A DNA stretch of 58,860 nt from Thermosynechococcaceae cyanobacterium YX3bin19 (GTDB taxonomy: Bacteria > Cyanobacteriota > Cyanobacteriia > Thermosynechococcales > Thermosynechococcaceae), in assembly GCA_030447595.1 (NCBI GenBank), contig JAUJON010000005.1, forward strand, positions 1 to 58,860, given 5' to 3'. The translations under genes and the position numbers were made by a program. Below, piece after piece: positions 18,916-28,112 of this stretch (its first letter is position 1; each line of letters opens with the position of its first letter). The notes below the pieces were generated by a model. That model was not told the origin of the DNA and did not search any database. It worked only from the letters and a program-made list of their open reading frames with translations.

Positions 18916-20769
18916 ATGGGCCATGTAAAAGCACTAAATTGGATTGATGGGGCCGCACTAGCGGTTGCCCTCATTGTCCTCACTCTGGGGTTGGAGTGCG
19001 TACGGGTTTTATGAGCCCTATGAAGGGCACTTTGCTGGTGTTGCCCGCGAGATGGTATTACAGCGGGGAGATTGGGTCACCCCCACCTTGAATGGGGCCG
19101 TACTCAACAAACCGCCGTTGCTGTACTGGATGGGTGCCGCGAGCCTGCGGTTGCTGGGTTTTGGGAAGTGAATTTACCGCACGGTTACCCTTAGCCCTGT
19201 CAGGCTGGCTGGGTGTGATTGTCGCCTGGCAGTGGTCCCGTGACCTCTGGGGAGGGGTGGCCGGCTGGGTGGCGGCCTTGATGCTGAGTATGGCGATGGG
19301 CTGGTTTATTTTTACCCATCAACTTCTGATCGATGCCTTACTGTCGACCTTGATCCTGGCGATGCTGTATTGCCTGTGGCGATCAGTCTGGGGAGCCTCG
19401 GCGGGCGCGATACTGCTTTGCGCTTTATGGATTGCTCGGTCTGAGTATATTGGCTAAAGGCTTTCTGGGACTGGTATTTTTCTGTCTAGGCTGTGTGGGT
19501 TTAATCCTCTCTCGGCGCAGTTTCAAGATCCTGCGGCAGCTCAAACCTCTAACCGGGGCTGGGATTACGTTGGCTATCATCCTGCCGTGGTTTATTGCAG
19601 TAGAACAGTAGCTAATCCGGGTTTTCTGCAATATTTGCTGGTAAATGAACACCTCAAAACGAGTTGTAGATACCCGCTGGCCGCCTGATTACGAGGTGTC
19701 AGCATCAGCCCTTGGGGCTACCTGGCCGTCACTGCCCTGTGGTGCTTTCCCTGGATTGTTCTTTTGCCTCAAACCTTGGCTTCCACTTGGAAAGACTGGC
19801 GGCAAGGGCAACAGGCTTCATCGCCTCTGCAATATCGCCGCCGCACTGAGGGGATATTGCTGCTGAGCATTGCGATCGCCCTGCCGGTGCTGCTGTTTCT
19901 ACCCATGTCCTCACGGCTGGTTTATTATTCGGTCCCGGCGATCGCGCCTTTGTCATTCTCTGTAGCGGCTGGTGGTCCCGCTGTAAAAATCTAGAATACC
20001 GTAGAGGGCGCTATGCGGCAGCGCTGCTATTTTAGCTTACTCGGTATTGGCTGCTGTGCTGCCCTCTTCTGGCTGCCGGGGACGGCGATCCAAAAGTTTG
20101 CCCGAGATAGCCAGGGTGCCAGGTGTCGGCTCCATCCTTATCGGGCTGCTGCTGCCTTTAGGACTAGGGCTGCTGGTGGGCGGAGTCTTGTTAGGGTACA
20201 GCCGCTCTCATCTTGCCCTCCTGAGTTTATTTGTCGGGCTGGCGATCGCCTGGGAAGTATGACGAACGGTTTTGCTGCTGTTCAAGATTTCCGGTCTTCC
20301 AAGACGTTAATTGAGATTGCAAACTCTCGCCTGGGGCCAACAACCTTGTGGACGTTTGAGGGATCGCGGGAACTTGGGGCAGCAGGGGCAATGATCTTCT
20401 TGACCCTGATGGTAAGCATTATCTGTCTGACATCCCAGAAGTCACAAACGGTGGAGCGCTACCTCCAGGATGGGTCAAAGGCAAGCAGGGCGCCTACCGG
20501 ATCATTATGGTTCTGGCTGATAGTGGGCCTAACCGCATCCCGCCACAGTTTCCTGGCCCAACCCCGGACTATTTAATTACCCACGATCAGCTTCAAGCCT
20601 ACTGGAGTAGCTCTCGTCAGTGGTATTTGTTACAGACTTCCTGCGCCAGCCCAATCAGCCACAAGATCCGCCAGAGCTAAATCTACCCAATAACGCTGCT
20701 CAACCTCTGCTAGAGATTGGTCCTAGGAAGCTCTACGGCAATGCTGCTGCCAGAAAGCTGTGGTCGTAG
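18916..20769 (+). pseudogene. ArnT/PMT-like lipid-linked glycosyltransferase (several frameshifts)
   Basis: This polytopic GT-C transferase moves sugars from polyprenyl phosphate donors at the inner membrane. After a first helix (AALAVALIVLTLG) comes the catalytic loop block FYEPYEGHFAGVAREMVLQ and GDWVTPTLNG, then NKPPLLYWMGAASLRLLG, the standard ArnT signature with E and D positions present. Further helices (GVIVAWQWSRDLWGG, AMGWFIFTHQLLIDALLST, AIILPWFIAVEQ) and a C-terminal periplasmic part ending GNAAARKLWS follow. At least six frame changes are needed over about 617 codons. The stop overlaps the convergent mltA gene by 47 bp. The start is approximate. Confidence 0.78.
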
Positions 20770-21975
20770 CAGGAGTGACATTGTTTCGCTTGAGTAATAA
20801 GTAGTAAAGCTGTCCAGTAGAAATCAGATGGCCTGCCCGCTCACCAGCTAGCGAGCCAGTACCCATAAAAATATCGACGTCCTGGTCCTTTAATTGCCGA
20901 TCCCGTATCCTGATCCAGCACATAACGATTTACCTGGCGTTGCTGAAGCTGGCCGGAGGCGCTGCGATAGGGAATCTGAGTGTTAATCAAAGCTAGGGCC
21001 CCCGGTGGTAGCAGGGATTTATCTGTCGCAATCGCTCAGCGATCCGGCACACTAAGACTACCTGTAGCAGCAGCGCCATTCGTTTCTCGGAAAAAGACAA
21101 AGCTGTGGTTTCGCGGCAAGTAACGATTCATTTCTTCTGGGTGCTGCCGAAAATATTGCACCAGGGGTCGGTAAGAAAGCTCCTCTAGACGAAACTTGCC
21201 ATCTTTTACCAGTTCCTTGCCTACGCCAGAGTAAGGGTGGTCAGTTTTACCGGCAAAGCCGACTGTCATGACGCTGCCATCCGTGAGCTGCAATCGTGCT
21301 GAACCCTGAACTTGAATCAAAAAAGCTTCCCGGCGATCGCGCAGCCAAACCAACTCCAACCCCTTTAAGCGGCCCCTCGATCCTTGTCGGCCATCGACTC
21401 CTTCCAATTGAGCGCGAGTTGGGTGAGGATGCGGCCACTGGTGGAAGCGGGGCGGCAAATGGTAGAGGGGATAGCGATATTCTCGTGTCGGCACCCGGCT
21501 AGCGGTATAGGTTGGTTCAAAAATAGCCCGTAAAATCGACTGCACCTTGGCCATCTTTGCCAATGGACTGGTAGAAGTCAAACTCTCGCCTGACGGCAGC
21601 TTGCAGTTCCGTCGCTGACTTGTCTGAACCAGCAGTTGCCGAAACCGGGCTAAGCTGCGCTGGACGCGGTTGTGAGTGATCCCGGGAAGGCTCAGCTTTC
21701 GATACTGTTCTCTCGCAGCAGGTGTCCTCAGATAGCGCAGACTGTGATCAACGGCAGCCAAAAGCGCAACTTTATCACCCTTGCCTGGCTGCCCCCTGCT
21801 CGTCTAGTCCTAGGCACTGGGGTATTTGAGCTTGAGGTAAGGGTTGTAAGGGAGCCGCAAGTTCCGCAGCAGCCATCCTTGAGGGAAAAATCTCCCAGAG
21901 AGGTGTTACAAAAGCTATTCCTATACCAAGGGTAAAAATTGCAGCAGACTTCAACATGCAAGAAATCCCATTCAT
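20723..21975 (-). pseudogene. mltA: Membrane-bound lytic murein transglycosylase MltA (frameshifted)
   Basis: MltA cleaves peptidoglycan to 1,6-anhydromuropeptides. The N-terminus (MNGISCMLKSAAIFTLGIGI) is signal-like. The main block in one frame (21036-21761) contains FEPTYTASRVPTREYRYPLY, the MltA GYYEP-type segment, then VDGRQGSRGRLKGLELVWL, FLIQVQGSARLQLTDGS and ELSYRPLVQYF. The C-terminal 3D (double-psi barrel) domain is in shifted frames: ATDKSLLPPGALALINTQ and VLDQDTGSAIKGPGR, whose aspartates fit the catalytic pair, ending FWQQHCRRAS. Three or more indels separate the parts; total length is normal at about 417 codons. It is convergent with the ArnT-like gene. Confidence 0.8.
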
Positions 21976-22109
21976 TATCGCTGAGTTGCTTGTGTAGCTA
22001 TAGCTTACCTGGCCTAGTGGAGCCCAGCACTGATTTTGTAAGAGGCCGGTCAGTTGCCGGAGTCATATCCCCCAAGGGGATACAATCGTTCCATCTACAG
22101 TTGGACCCT

Positions 22110-22364
22110 CTAAAACTCGCGATCAATACTGGAAGAGAATAGAGGTTCTACCCGGATTGCCAGAATCCGGGAAGGACGCACTACCATGTATTCCCCTTGA
22201 ATATTTTTAATCGGCACCGTGACAAAATCTTCAGAGGTAGCCTTAGGCACAAGCTCGTTGCTATACCACTTCTGAAAATCTTGAATAGTGGGAAACCTCA
22301 CTTCTTCCCGGTGCCCCCCCTCGATCAGCAGGTGGACTACAAATTCACTCGCAGTTCTAGGCAT
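22110..22364 (-). CDS. Small conserved hypothetical protein (84 aa)
   Basis: This intact 84-residue frame starts MPRTASEFVVHLLIEGGHRE and has a compact alpha/beta pattern with EVRFPTIQDFQKWY and PIKNIQGEYMVVRPSRILAI. It is soluble and has no known catalytic motif. The look is that of a conserved cyanobacterial protein of unknown function. It lies about 95 bp downstream of the TIR-like protein gene on the same strand, so the two may be co-expressed. Confidence 0.65.
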   Translation of the reverse strand: MPRTASEFVVHLLIEGGHREEVRFPTIQDFQKWYSNELVPKATSEDFVTVPIKNIQGEYMVVRPSRILAIRVEPLFSSSIDREF

Positions 22365-22459
22365 ATTCGCTGGTTAACCTGAGCATTTTGCCATCCGTAT
22401 GTTCTGGAAAAGATGAAAAATCATGCACTTTTCCCAAACGATGCTGATAAATTTCAGTT

Positions 22460-23227
22460 TTAGTGCCACAGGTTAAATCGCTGAAGCTGGGCTTGAATGA
22501 GTGGAGGCAAGGTTTTGTGTAGGTCTGCTGCATTCTTAAACAGTAGCCGCTGATTGCTGGACAAATCAAACGGAAACTGTCCCGGTAGTTCAGGGCGCTG
22601 CATTTGAGCTAGCAAAATCTGTTCAGAGCGCTTACTCTGAAGGGCATAGCCCATCTCAACACAAACTTTAGGGCTAGGGATAAGTTGAGGCGGGGAACTA
22701 TCATGGCCCAAGATGGGCGTTCCATCGGCAATGAATAGCAGGCACTGGCGGATCTTGCGCATGAGAGTACTATTAAGGCGAACTGGACCCTCAGTTAGGC
22801 GATGGGATTCTTCCAACTGCAAGGCAATCCGCGATCGCCTGTTGAGAAGCTCAACCACGCTGCGCAGTTCGTTGCGTAGACAGTCACTAGATTCAACGTA
22901 CTCAGCTTGATAACTAAAGAAGATGATTGGCTCCAGATGTGCCATCACCTCTTGCTTAGTGAAGTAGATTTCGTGGCTGATGAGGTCAATATTAGAAATC
23001 GCGTAACCACCGCTCCCTTCAATGTAAAATTCAACTGTCTCACCTTCTAGATAGCGCTGGAACCAAGCAGACTGTTTAACCGTGTGCACTTCATCTAAGA
23101 AGTCAGCCCGTAGTGCAGACTTGAGTAGACTGCTTTTGCTAAGGCGGAGATCGTGGGGCCGTTTTTCTAATTGTTGGACTGGTTCATACTCCTGGAGATA
23201 CCAGGCTTTTAGGGCAATAATCGCCAT
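22460..23227 (-). CDS. Conserved protein with C-terminal TIR-like / nucleotide-binding domain
   Basis: The 255-residue protein has two parts. Residues 1-97 form an N-terminal domain of unknown function (KRPHDLRLSKSSLLKSALRA, GETVEFYIEGSGGYAI). From residue 99 the sequence follows the predicted nucleotide-binding TIR-like pattern: IIFFSYQ (101-107), TEGPVRLNSTLMRKIR (145-160), FIADGTPI (165-172), a VCVEMGYAL strand with E191 at the position of the catalytic glutamate in NADase members, and FPFDL (218-222) before RLLF. This arrangement matches TIR/SEFIR-like effectors such as Cap12. However, the single-copy housekeeping context suggests a conserved cyanobacterial protein rather than a mobile defence gene. 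The frame is intact. No signal peptide is present. Confidence 0.65.
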   Translation of the reverse strand: MAIIALKAWYLQEYEPVQQLEKRPHDLRLSKSSLLKSALRADFLDEVHTVKQSAWFQRYLEGETVEFYIEGSGGYAISNIDLISHEIYFTKQEVMAHLEPIIFFSYQAEYVESSDCLRNELRSVVELLNRRSRIALQLEESHRLTEGPVRLNSTLMRKIRQCLLFIADGTPILGHDSSPPQLIPSPKVCVEMGYALQSKRSEQILLAQMQRPELPGQFPFDLSSNQRLLFKNAADLHKTLPPLIQAQLQRFNLWH

Positions 23228-23337
23228 AGCGTGCTATCCGGTATCTAGAATGACTACAGGACTCAAGCCGAGGTTAAGTTGCCTGCTTGCGGCAATTCTA
23301 CCCAGAGTTCCCCTAATTGCACACCTACCTGACCTAA

Positions 23338-24009
23338 ATGTTAATTCCAATAACTCGTCAGAAGTTTGAAGAACTTATTCCCCTAGTACCAACGGGTGCT
23401 CAATACTTGTACTACTGGGGAAAAGTTCCAGATTTGTTGAAGCGATTGCTGATCTCTGTCGTTGGGGTAGTCATCGTCTCACTTCTGGGAATTTTCTTGA
23501 AAGAAGGGTTTAGCAGCATCACGTTTTTACTCAGTTTTACTCTCGGTCTTTACTGGCTGTGGGCTCCGATTTACTGGGCCAGTCGACGCAATGCTGAGTA
23601 CCGCCGATATTCTCACTGTGGGCTTTGGCAGGGGCGAGTTCTAGATGTATTCATCAGCGAAGAGTTGATTGGTAAAGAAGAAACGGTCAATCAACGGGGG
23701 GACTTGGTGGTGATCGAAAACCGCGAACGCCGACTAAATCTAGAAGTGGGGGATGTCACTGGATTTACGAAGACAATTCAGGTACCGTTGCGTCGTGATC
23801 ATCAAGTGATTCGCCGGAATGAGATTGCCGAAATGCTGGTGCTGTCTAATCATCCTGGTTTTAGCCGGGCTGCTAAAGTGTCAGATGTCTACATTGCCGC
23901 TCACAATCTCTGGGTCAGTGACTATCCTTACGTCCGACGAGACACATTTGAACAAATCAGCCGCATCCTAAGAGTCCGTCGCCAGCCAGCAATTGATCGG
24001 GACCGTTAG
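23338..24009 (+). CDS. Conserved membrane-anchored hypothetical protein (223 aa)
   Basis: Two transmembrane helices (about 35-55, LLISVVGVVIVSLLGIFL, and 62-82, LLSFTLGLYWLWAPIYW) are followed by a basic, beta-rich soluble domain with WQGRVLDVFISEE, NRERRLNLEVGD and ETVNQRGDLVVIENR. I do not assign a function. Similar cyanobacterial proteins are sometimes labelled phosphate ABC permease, which the sequence does not support. It is divergent from the TIR-like gene and its stop abuts the stop of the next, convergent gene with no gap. Confidence 0.65.
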   Translation: MLIPITRQKFEELIPLVPTGAQYLYYWGKVPDLLKRLLISVVGVVIVSLLGIFLKEGFSSITFLLSFTLGLYWLWAPIYWASRRNAEYRRYSHCGLWQGRVLDVFISEELIGKEETVNQRGDLVVIENRERRLNLEVGDVTGFTKTIQVPLRRDHQVIRRNEIAEMLVLSNHPGFSRAAKVSDVYIAAHNLWVSDYPYVRRDTFEQISRILRVRRQPAIDRDR

Positions 24010-24540
24010 TTAGGCTCGGGGTTTAAGTTTTAGGCTGTGCTGTAAGGCTGCCAGTTCATCCCGATGGGCCGTGACAGTCAGTTGGCTCTGATCTTCCGAC
24101 TGGCCCTTCCCCGGCAGGGGTTCAACCTTGACCAGGACTTGCTCCTGCCGTCCAGCCCGCTGCCAGTAGAAGAAACCCGCTAATGGCGCTAAAAGAACTA
24201 ATCCTAAAAACCCTGTGCTAATCTTAGGCACAAGCAGGGATAAAACTAGGCCAAGACACAGCATCCCTGCAGCAACGAGCAGCGTCAAAAAGATGGCGAG
24301 AAACACGCTAGGTCGAACCAAACCTGCAAACGTGACGCCTTCAAGGTCTAGAGCCACGACTCGATAGGCTCGTTGGGTAAAGTATTGGTCTAACTGGCTC
24401 AGGAGAGCGTCTTCTGAGCTTTCAGCAATCAGACTGACTTGTTGAGTGCGGTCCTTAACGGATGCTTTGACGAAGAAGAACAAGCCAACCATCAATAACA
24501 CCGTCAACAACAAAGTTGAGGGAATCACATAGGTATTCAT
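24010..24540 (-). CDS. CCB1-like cofactor assembly of complex C (cytochrome b6f) protein
   Basis: The 176-residue protein has an N-terminal helix (TLLLTVLLMVGLFFFV), a soluble segment with DALLSQLDQYFTQRAYRVVA and LEGVTFAGLVRPS, two close transmembrane helices (about 83-104 and 108-127), and a C-terminal domain ending SQLTVTAHRDELAALQHSL. This resembles the CCB1 family, needed for covalent attachment of heme c(i) to cytochrome b6 on the thylakoid. The assignment rests on recalled sequence features, so certainty is moderate. It converges tail to tail with the preceding gene; sigC starts 311 bp away on the other strand. Confidence 0.55.
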   Translation of the reverse strand: MNTYVIPSTLLLTVLLMVGLFFFVKASVKDRTQQVSLIAESSEDALLSQLDQYFTQRAYRVVALDLEGVTFAGLVRPSVFLAIFLTLLVAAGMLCLGLVLSLLVPKISTGFLGLVLLAPLAGFFYWQRAGRQEQVLVKVEPLPGKGQSEDQSQLTVTAHRDELAALQHSLKLKPRA

Positions 24541-24840
24541 ACGAAAGGTGTATCCAAGCTCTCAAAGACATAGCAGGGTTTAGCAGTAATGTTAATGCAC
24601 TCCAGGAGGCATTAGGGGCACGAAACTTAGTGTGCAGATCTTGAATACGGTCGTTATTCCAGCTGTAACACTGAGGAATCTAGAGACAAAGGCAAGTAGT
24701 ACAAACCGCTACAATGCTTTACCCTTGGGTGAATTGAGGTCAAACTAACTGACTTCAGTTTAGCAGCAGGTGCAGGAACTTGATTGAGTGTTCATAAGTC
24801 TTGCACTGGTGGGAAGAATATGTGTGGGTATTCAGCCGCA

Positions 24841-24847
24841 GAGGTGA
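24841..24847 (+). promoter_or_regulatory. Ribosome binding site that fixes the sigC start at GTG 24852
   Basis: GAGGTGA lies 4 bp before GTG 24852. The upstream ATG at 24801, which would add 17 residues, has no comparable site. The protein starting at the GTG (MPATPFYMNAEY) matches SigC N-termini. The preceding gap 24541-24840 shows no other gene. Confidence 0.6.
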
Positions 24848-24851
24848 CCAC

Positions 24852-26111
24852 GTGCCAGCAACCCCCTTCTACATGAATGCAGAATATGACAATCAGCCTG
24901 GCAGCAATGGCTTTCAGCCTGATGCCGAGAATAATACCGGACAGTTTGATCCCTTAACCGCCGAGATTGCGGTCAGTTGGGACATTGACCCCAGTGAATC
25001 TGATGCGGAAAATCAGGTTGCTCGCCGGCGCACCACTGATCTAGTTCGCCTGTATTTACAAGAAATTGGCCGCGTGCGCCTGTTAGGCCGAGACGAGGAA
25101 GTTTCAGAAGCCCAAAAGGTGCAGCGCCATATGCGGCTGCTCGAATTGAGAGAGGCAGTAGCCACTAGTGGAAATAGCTGCGTTCAACAATATGTGCAGT
25201 TAATGAACGTTCGCGATCGCCTGGTGGCAAGCCTGAGCCATCGACCTTCCCTAGAGCGGTGGGCCATGGCAGCCGGGATTGCTGTGGGTGAACTCAAGCC
25301 CCTGTTATCTCAGGGGAAGCAGGCTTGGGCAGAAGCAACCGACTTGAGCGTTACAGAACTGGAGCTAATCCAGAAGGAAGGCATTCGCGCTAAGGAGCAT
25401 ATGATTCAGGCTAATCTCCGCCTGGTCGTATCCGTCGCCAAAAAATACCAGAATCGCGGCCTGGAGTTACTGGACTTGATTCAAGAAGGAACCCTAGGCT
25501 TAGAGCGGGCTGTTGAGAAGTTTGATCCCACGAAGGGATATCGTTTTAGTACCTACGCCTATTGGTGGATTCGCCAGGGAATTACCCGCGCGATCGCCAC
25601 TCAAAGTCGGACGATTCGCCTGCCGGTTCATATCACAGAAAAGCTCAATAAAATTAAAAAAGCTCAGCGAAAAGTCTCTCAAGAAAAAGGCCATACGGCC
25701 ACTATTGAAGATATTGCCTCTGAGCTGGAGATGACACCGCCTCAGGTGCGGGAGCTACTGGTTCGAGTCCCTCGCTCCGTTTCTCTGGAAACGAAGGTCG
25801 GCAAAGATAAGGATACTGAGTTAGGAGATTTACTGGAAACCAATGATATCTCTCCAGAGCAAATCATTATGCGGGAGTCGTTACTAGGAGAATTGCAGCA
25901 GTTGCTGGCCGACCTAACCACCCGTGAACGTGACGTGATTTCTATGCGTTTTGGCTTGGGAGACGGTCACGCCTATTCTCTGGCAGAAATTGGTCGCGCA
26001 CTCGAGCTTTCTCGGGAGCGGGTGCGTCAAATTGAATCTAAGGCTCTGCAAAAGCTGCGTCAACCCAAACGCCGGAACCGTGTACGAGATTATTTAGAGT
26101 CTCTGGCATAG
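24852..26111 (+). CDS. sigC: RNA polymerase group 2 sigma factor, SigC-type
   Basis: This is an alternative, non-essential primary-like sigma factor; SigC proteins act in acclimation to heat, carbon and stationary phase. Region 1.2 is DLVRLYLQEIGRVRLLGRDE. Region 2 contains NLRLVVSVAKKYQNRGLELL, DLIQEGTLGLERAVEKFDP and the -10-binding RFSTYAYWWIRQGITRAI. Region 3 is IRLPVHITEKLNKIKKAQR. Region 4 has RERDVISMRFGLGDG and the helix-turn-helix LAEIGRALELSRERVRQIE. With the GTG start the length is 419 residues. The short acidic N-terminus without region 1.1 separates it from SigA. The frame is intact. Confidence 0.88.
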   Translation: MPATPFYMNAEYDNQPGSNGFQPDAENNTGQFDPLTAEIAVSWDIDPSESDAENQVARRRTTDLVRLYLQEIGRVRLLGRDEEVSEAQKVQRHMRLLELREAVATSGNSCVQQYVQLMNVRDRLVASLSHRPSLERWAMAAGIAVGELKPLLSQGKQAWAEATDLSVTELELIQKEGIRAKEHMIQANLRLVVSVAKKYQNRGLELLDLIQEGTLGLERAVEKFDPTKGYRFSTYAYWWIRQGITRAIATQSRTIRLPVHITEKLNKIKKAQRKVSQEKGHTATIEDIASELEMTPPQVRELLVRVPRSVSLETKVGKDKDTELGDLLETNDISPEQIIMRESLLGELQQLLADLTTRERDVISMRFGLGDGHAYSLAEIGRALELSRERVRQIESKALQKLRQPKRRNRVRDYLESLA

Positions 26112-26266
26112 GAAAGCTTTACTCAGCTTTACGATGCATTTCTTGAGTACATCGTCAAGTAATTTCCATGGTATCCCATTCTATAGAATCCATGACGCTC
26201 TAATTTAGTTAGGATGTCAGCCGAAGTGTGTGCTTTATCCTACGAAACCCTCTGTGAGCTAGTTAG

Positions 26267-26330
26267 GTATTATTCTCAATAAGTCTAGCTTCTTGAAAAT
26301 TACAAAAGGATTGTGTATCATTCTCAGTAA
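26267..26330 (+). promoter_or_regulatory. Two near-identical Fur-type operator boxes upstream of the fur-family gene
   Basis: GTATTATTCTCAATAA (26267-26282) and GTATCATTCTCAGTAA (26315-26330) differ at two of 16 positions and begin 48 bp apart, about 30-90 bp before the ATG of the downstream Fur-family regulator. On the complement the core TTATTGAGAATAATAC resembles Fur-type boxes with GAGAATNAT. Autoregulation is the natural reading; the bound metal (iron, zinc or peroxide sensing) is not determined. Confidence 0.5.
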
Positions 26331-26357
26331 CACTGCTTTCTTGGGAGGTAGTATCCG

Positions 26358-26813
26358 ATGGCTTTCTACACAGCAGATTCTCTCAAGGCTGAGCTAAACG
26401 ATAGGGGCTGGCGGCTGACTCCTCAGCGAGAAACCATCCTTCATATCTTCCAAAACCTTCCTGAAGGTGAACATCTGAGTGCAGAAGATCTGCAGCACTG
26501 TCTGCAAGAACAGGGCGACCCGATTAGTCTTTCAACCATTTACCGTACCGTTAAGCTAATGGCTCGCATGGGCATCTTGCGGGAATTGGAGTTGGCAGAG
26601 GGGCATAAACATTATGAATTGAATCAACCCTATCCCCATCACCATCACCACCTCATTTGCATAAAGTGTAGTAAGACTATTGAGTTCAAAAGTGACTCAA
26701 TCCTAAAAGTTGGTGCCAAGACAGCCCAGAAAGAAGGCTACCACTTGCTAGATTGTCAGCTTTCTATCCATGCGATTTGTCCTCAGTGCCAGCGTTCTCT
26801 CTTGCCGGTGTAA
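26358..26813 (+). CDS. Fur-family transcriptional regulator
   Basis: This 151-residue metal-dependent repressor has a winged-helix N-terminus (WRLTPQRETILHIFQ, ISLSTIYRTVKLMARMGILR) and a C-terminal dimerisation domain. The metal region HYELNQPYPHHHHHLICIKC carries the regulatory histidines, and CIKC plus CPQC (CIKCSKTIEF, AICPQCQRS) make a structural zinc site. Whether it is Fur, Zur or PerR cannot be decided from sequence alone. GGGAGG just before the ATG serves as ribosome site, and paired Fur-like boxes lie upstream. The frame is intact. Confidence 0.85.
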   Translation: MAFYTADSLKAELNDRGWRLTPQRETILHIFQNLPEGEHLSAEDLQHCLQEQGDPISLSTIYRTVKLMARMGILRELELAEGHKHYELNQPYPHHHHHLICIKCSKTIEFKSDSILKVGAKTAQKEGYHLLDCQLSIHAICPQCQRSLLPV

Positions 26814-26886
26814 GTTTGCTTGTTCAGATCAACCTTGAATCAAGAAAGCAGCTTCATCAATGGCAGTTGCTACCGTGAACTTGAAC

Positions 26887-27996
26887 CTAAGGCTGATAGA
26901 TTGTACCCGGTGTATGGTCAGGATTGATCTGAATCACCAAATCTACCTTTTGGGAACCTTGAGCCAGAGGTTCAATGAATACCTGCGGGTGCAATGCCCG
27001 CCAAAAATACGTGACAAATTCACTAATTTCCGCATCACTCATACCCGATCGGCCTGCTGCAATCGCCTGGGATTCTGCCTGCCGTCGCCATTCTTGGCTG
27101 AGACGATAATCCAGCGGGTACAGCAAAATCAACCGATCCAGGCGTTGCCACAGGGGGAGATACTCCTGAAGCTGCTGGTTCATGTCCCGCGCAAATTCCC
27201 GGTCTGCTTCGGTGAGAATGGGTGGTCGAGCGGTCGCAAAAACTGCTGGGTCAACCGGCTGAACCCCGACAAACCAACCCTCAAATAAAACAATTTCAAT
27301 GGCTTCTACAACCTCAGGAGTCATGCGATCGCCCGCTCCTCTATGGGCAAACTTGTCAAAGCGAGGAATAGCGATTGGACCAGATCGGCTGGGATTACGC
27401 AACTCATCCAATACCTGGATACCCAATCGAACATCGTGGGTGCCGGGAGGACCGCGCCAGATCAACCGAGGGTCATGCTGCCGCAAGTACTGGCGCTCTG
27501 CATAGGTTTTGTAGAGGTCATCCAAGGATAAGCTCACAGTCGCATACCCAAGTTGACCCAAAATGATCTTCAGGATTGCGCCTAGCGTACTCTTGCCAGT
27601 ACCTTGACCCCCAACAATTCCCTGGATCAGGGGCCGCTCTAGAGCCTGGCGATAAGCAACAATCTGCAGTGCTAAGGGAAGCCACAAATCCCATAAGGGT
27701 TTTAGAGGTGATTGCAGTTTGCCGCGATGCTGCCATTCCTGGACCTTAGGGTAGATCAGCCGGAGGAGACGCGATCGCGCCTGCACCACCGCGGTAACAT
27801 TATCTCGACTAATCCCAAAGGCTCTGGCTCTTGCGTGATCCTGGAGCGCCCAGATTTCTAGCTGCCGTTGCTGTTCTCCAGTTAGCGGAAACCCGTCAAC
27901 CAAACGGTTTAAGATAGGGCTAACAGCAGTATCCTTGTGCACCAACGCCTTCCCAAATGACCTTCTGAGTGTATTTTCCAGTTTGGGGGCTGGCAT
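26887..27996 (-). CDS. D-glycerate 3-kinase (plant/cyanobacterial GLYK type)
   Basis: This enzyme phosphorylates glycerate to 3-phosphoglycerate, the last step of the photorespiratory cycle. The 369-residue protein has a P-loop GGQGTGKST at 129-137, a Walker B-like LSLDDLYKTYAER, substrate segment WRGPPGTHDVRLG, PRFDKFAHRGAGDR and VLFEGWFVGV, all features of the PRK-like kinase fold of GLYK. A helical N-terminal extension (1-120) precedes the kinase core. The frame is intact. It is convergent with the fur-family gene (73-bp gap). Confidence 0.85.
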   Translation of the reverse strand: MPAPKLENTLRRSFGKALVHKDTAVSPILNRLVDGFPLTGEQQRQLEIWALQDHARARAFGISRDNVTAVVQARSRLLRLIYPKVQEWQHRGKLQSPLKPLWDLWLPLALQIVAYRQALERPLIQGIVGGQGTGKSTLGAILKIILGQLGYATVSLSLDDLYKTYAERQYLRQHDPRLIWRGPPGTHDVRLGIQVLDELRNPSRSGPIAIPRFDKFAHRGAGDRMTPEVVEAIEIVLFEGWFVGVQPVDPAVFATARPPILTEADREFARDMNQQLQEYLPLWQRLDRLILLYPLDYRLSQEWRRQAESQAIAAGRSGMSDAEISEFVTYFWRALHPQVFIEPLAQGSQKVDLVIQINPDHTPGTIYQP

Positions 27997-28112
27997 AGCG
28001 GTTTCACAACCCTGAGCCTGCCGGTGGCCTCACCATCTAGGATTGCACCCCCTAGGTCCACTGGTTTCCCGGCCTTAACCCGGATGCTACTCTTAGCAGT
28101 GTTTCCTGTGCT

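Noticed and set aside
22460-23227. A full anti-phage defence system around the TIR-like protein
   Set aside because: No cyclase, sensor, nuclease or other mobile defence gene flanks it; neighbours are conserved cyanobacterial genes.
26860-27288. 142-codon open frame on the plus strand opposite the end of the glycerate kinase gene
   Set aside because: It is antisense to a well-supported gene with conserved motifs, has Arg/Cys/Pro-rich low-information content and no family resemblance.
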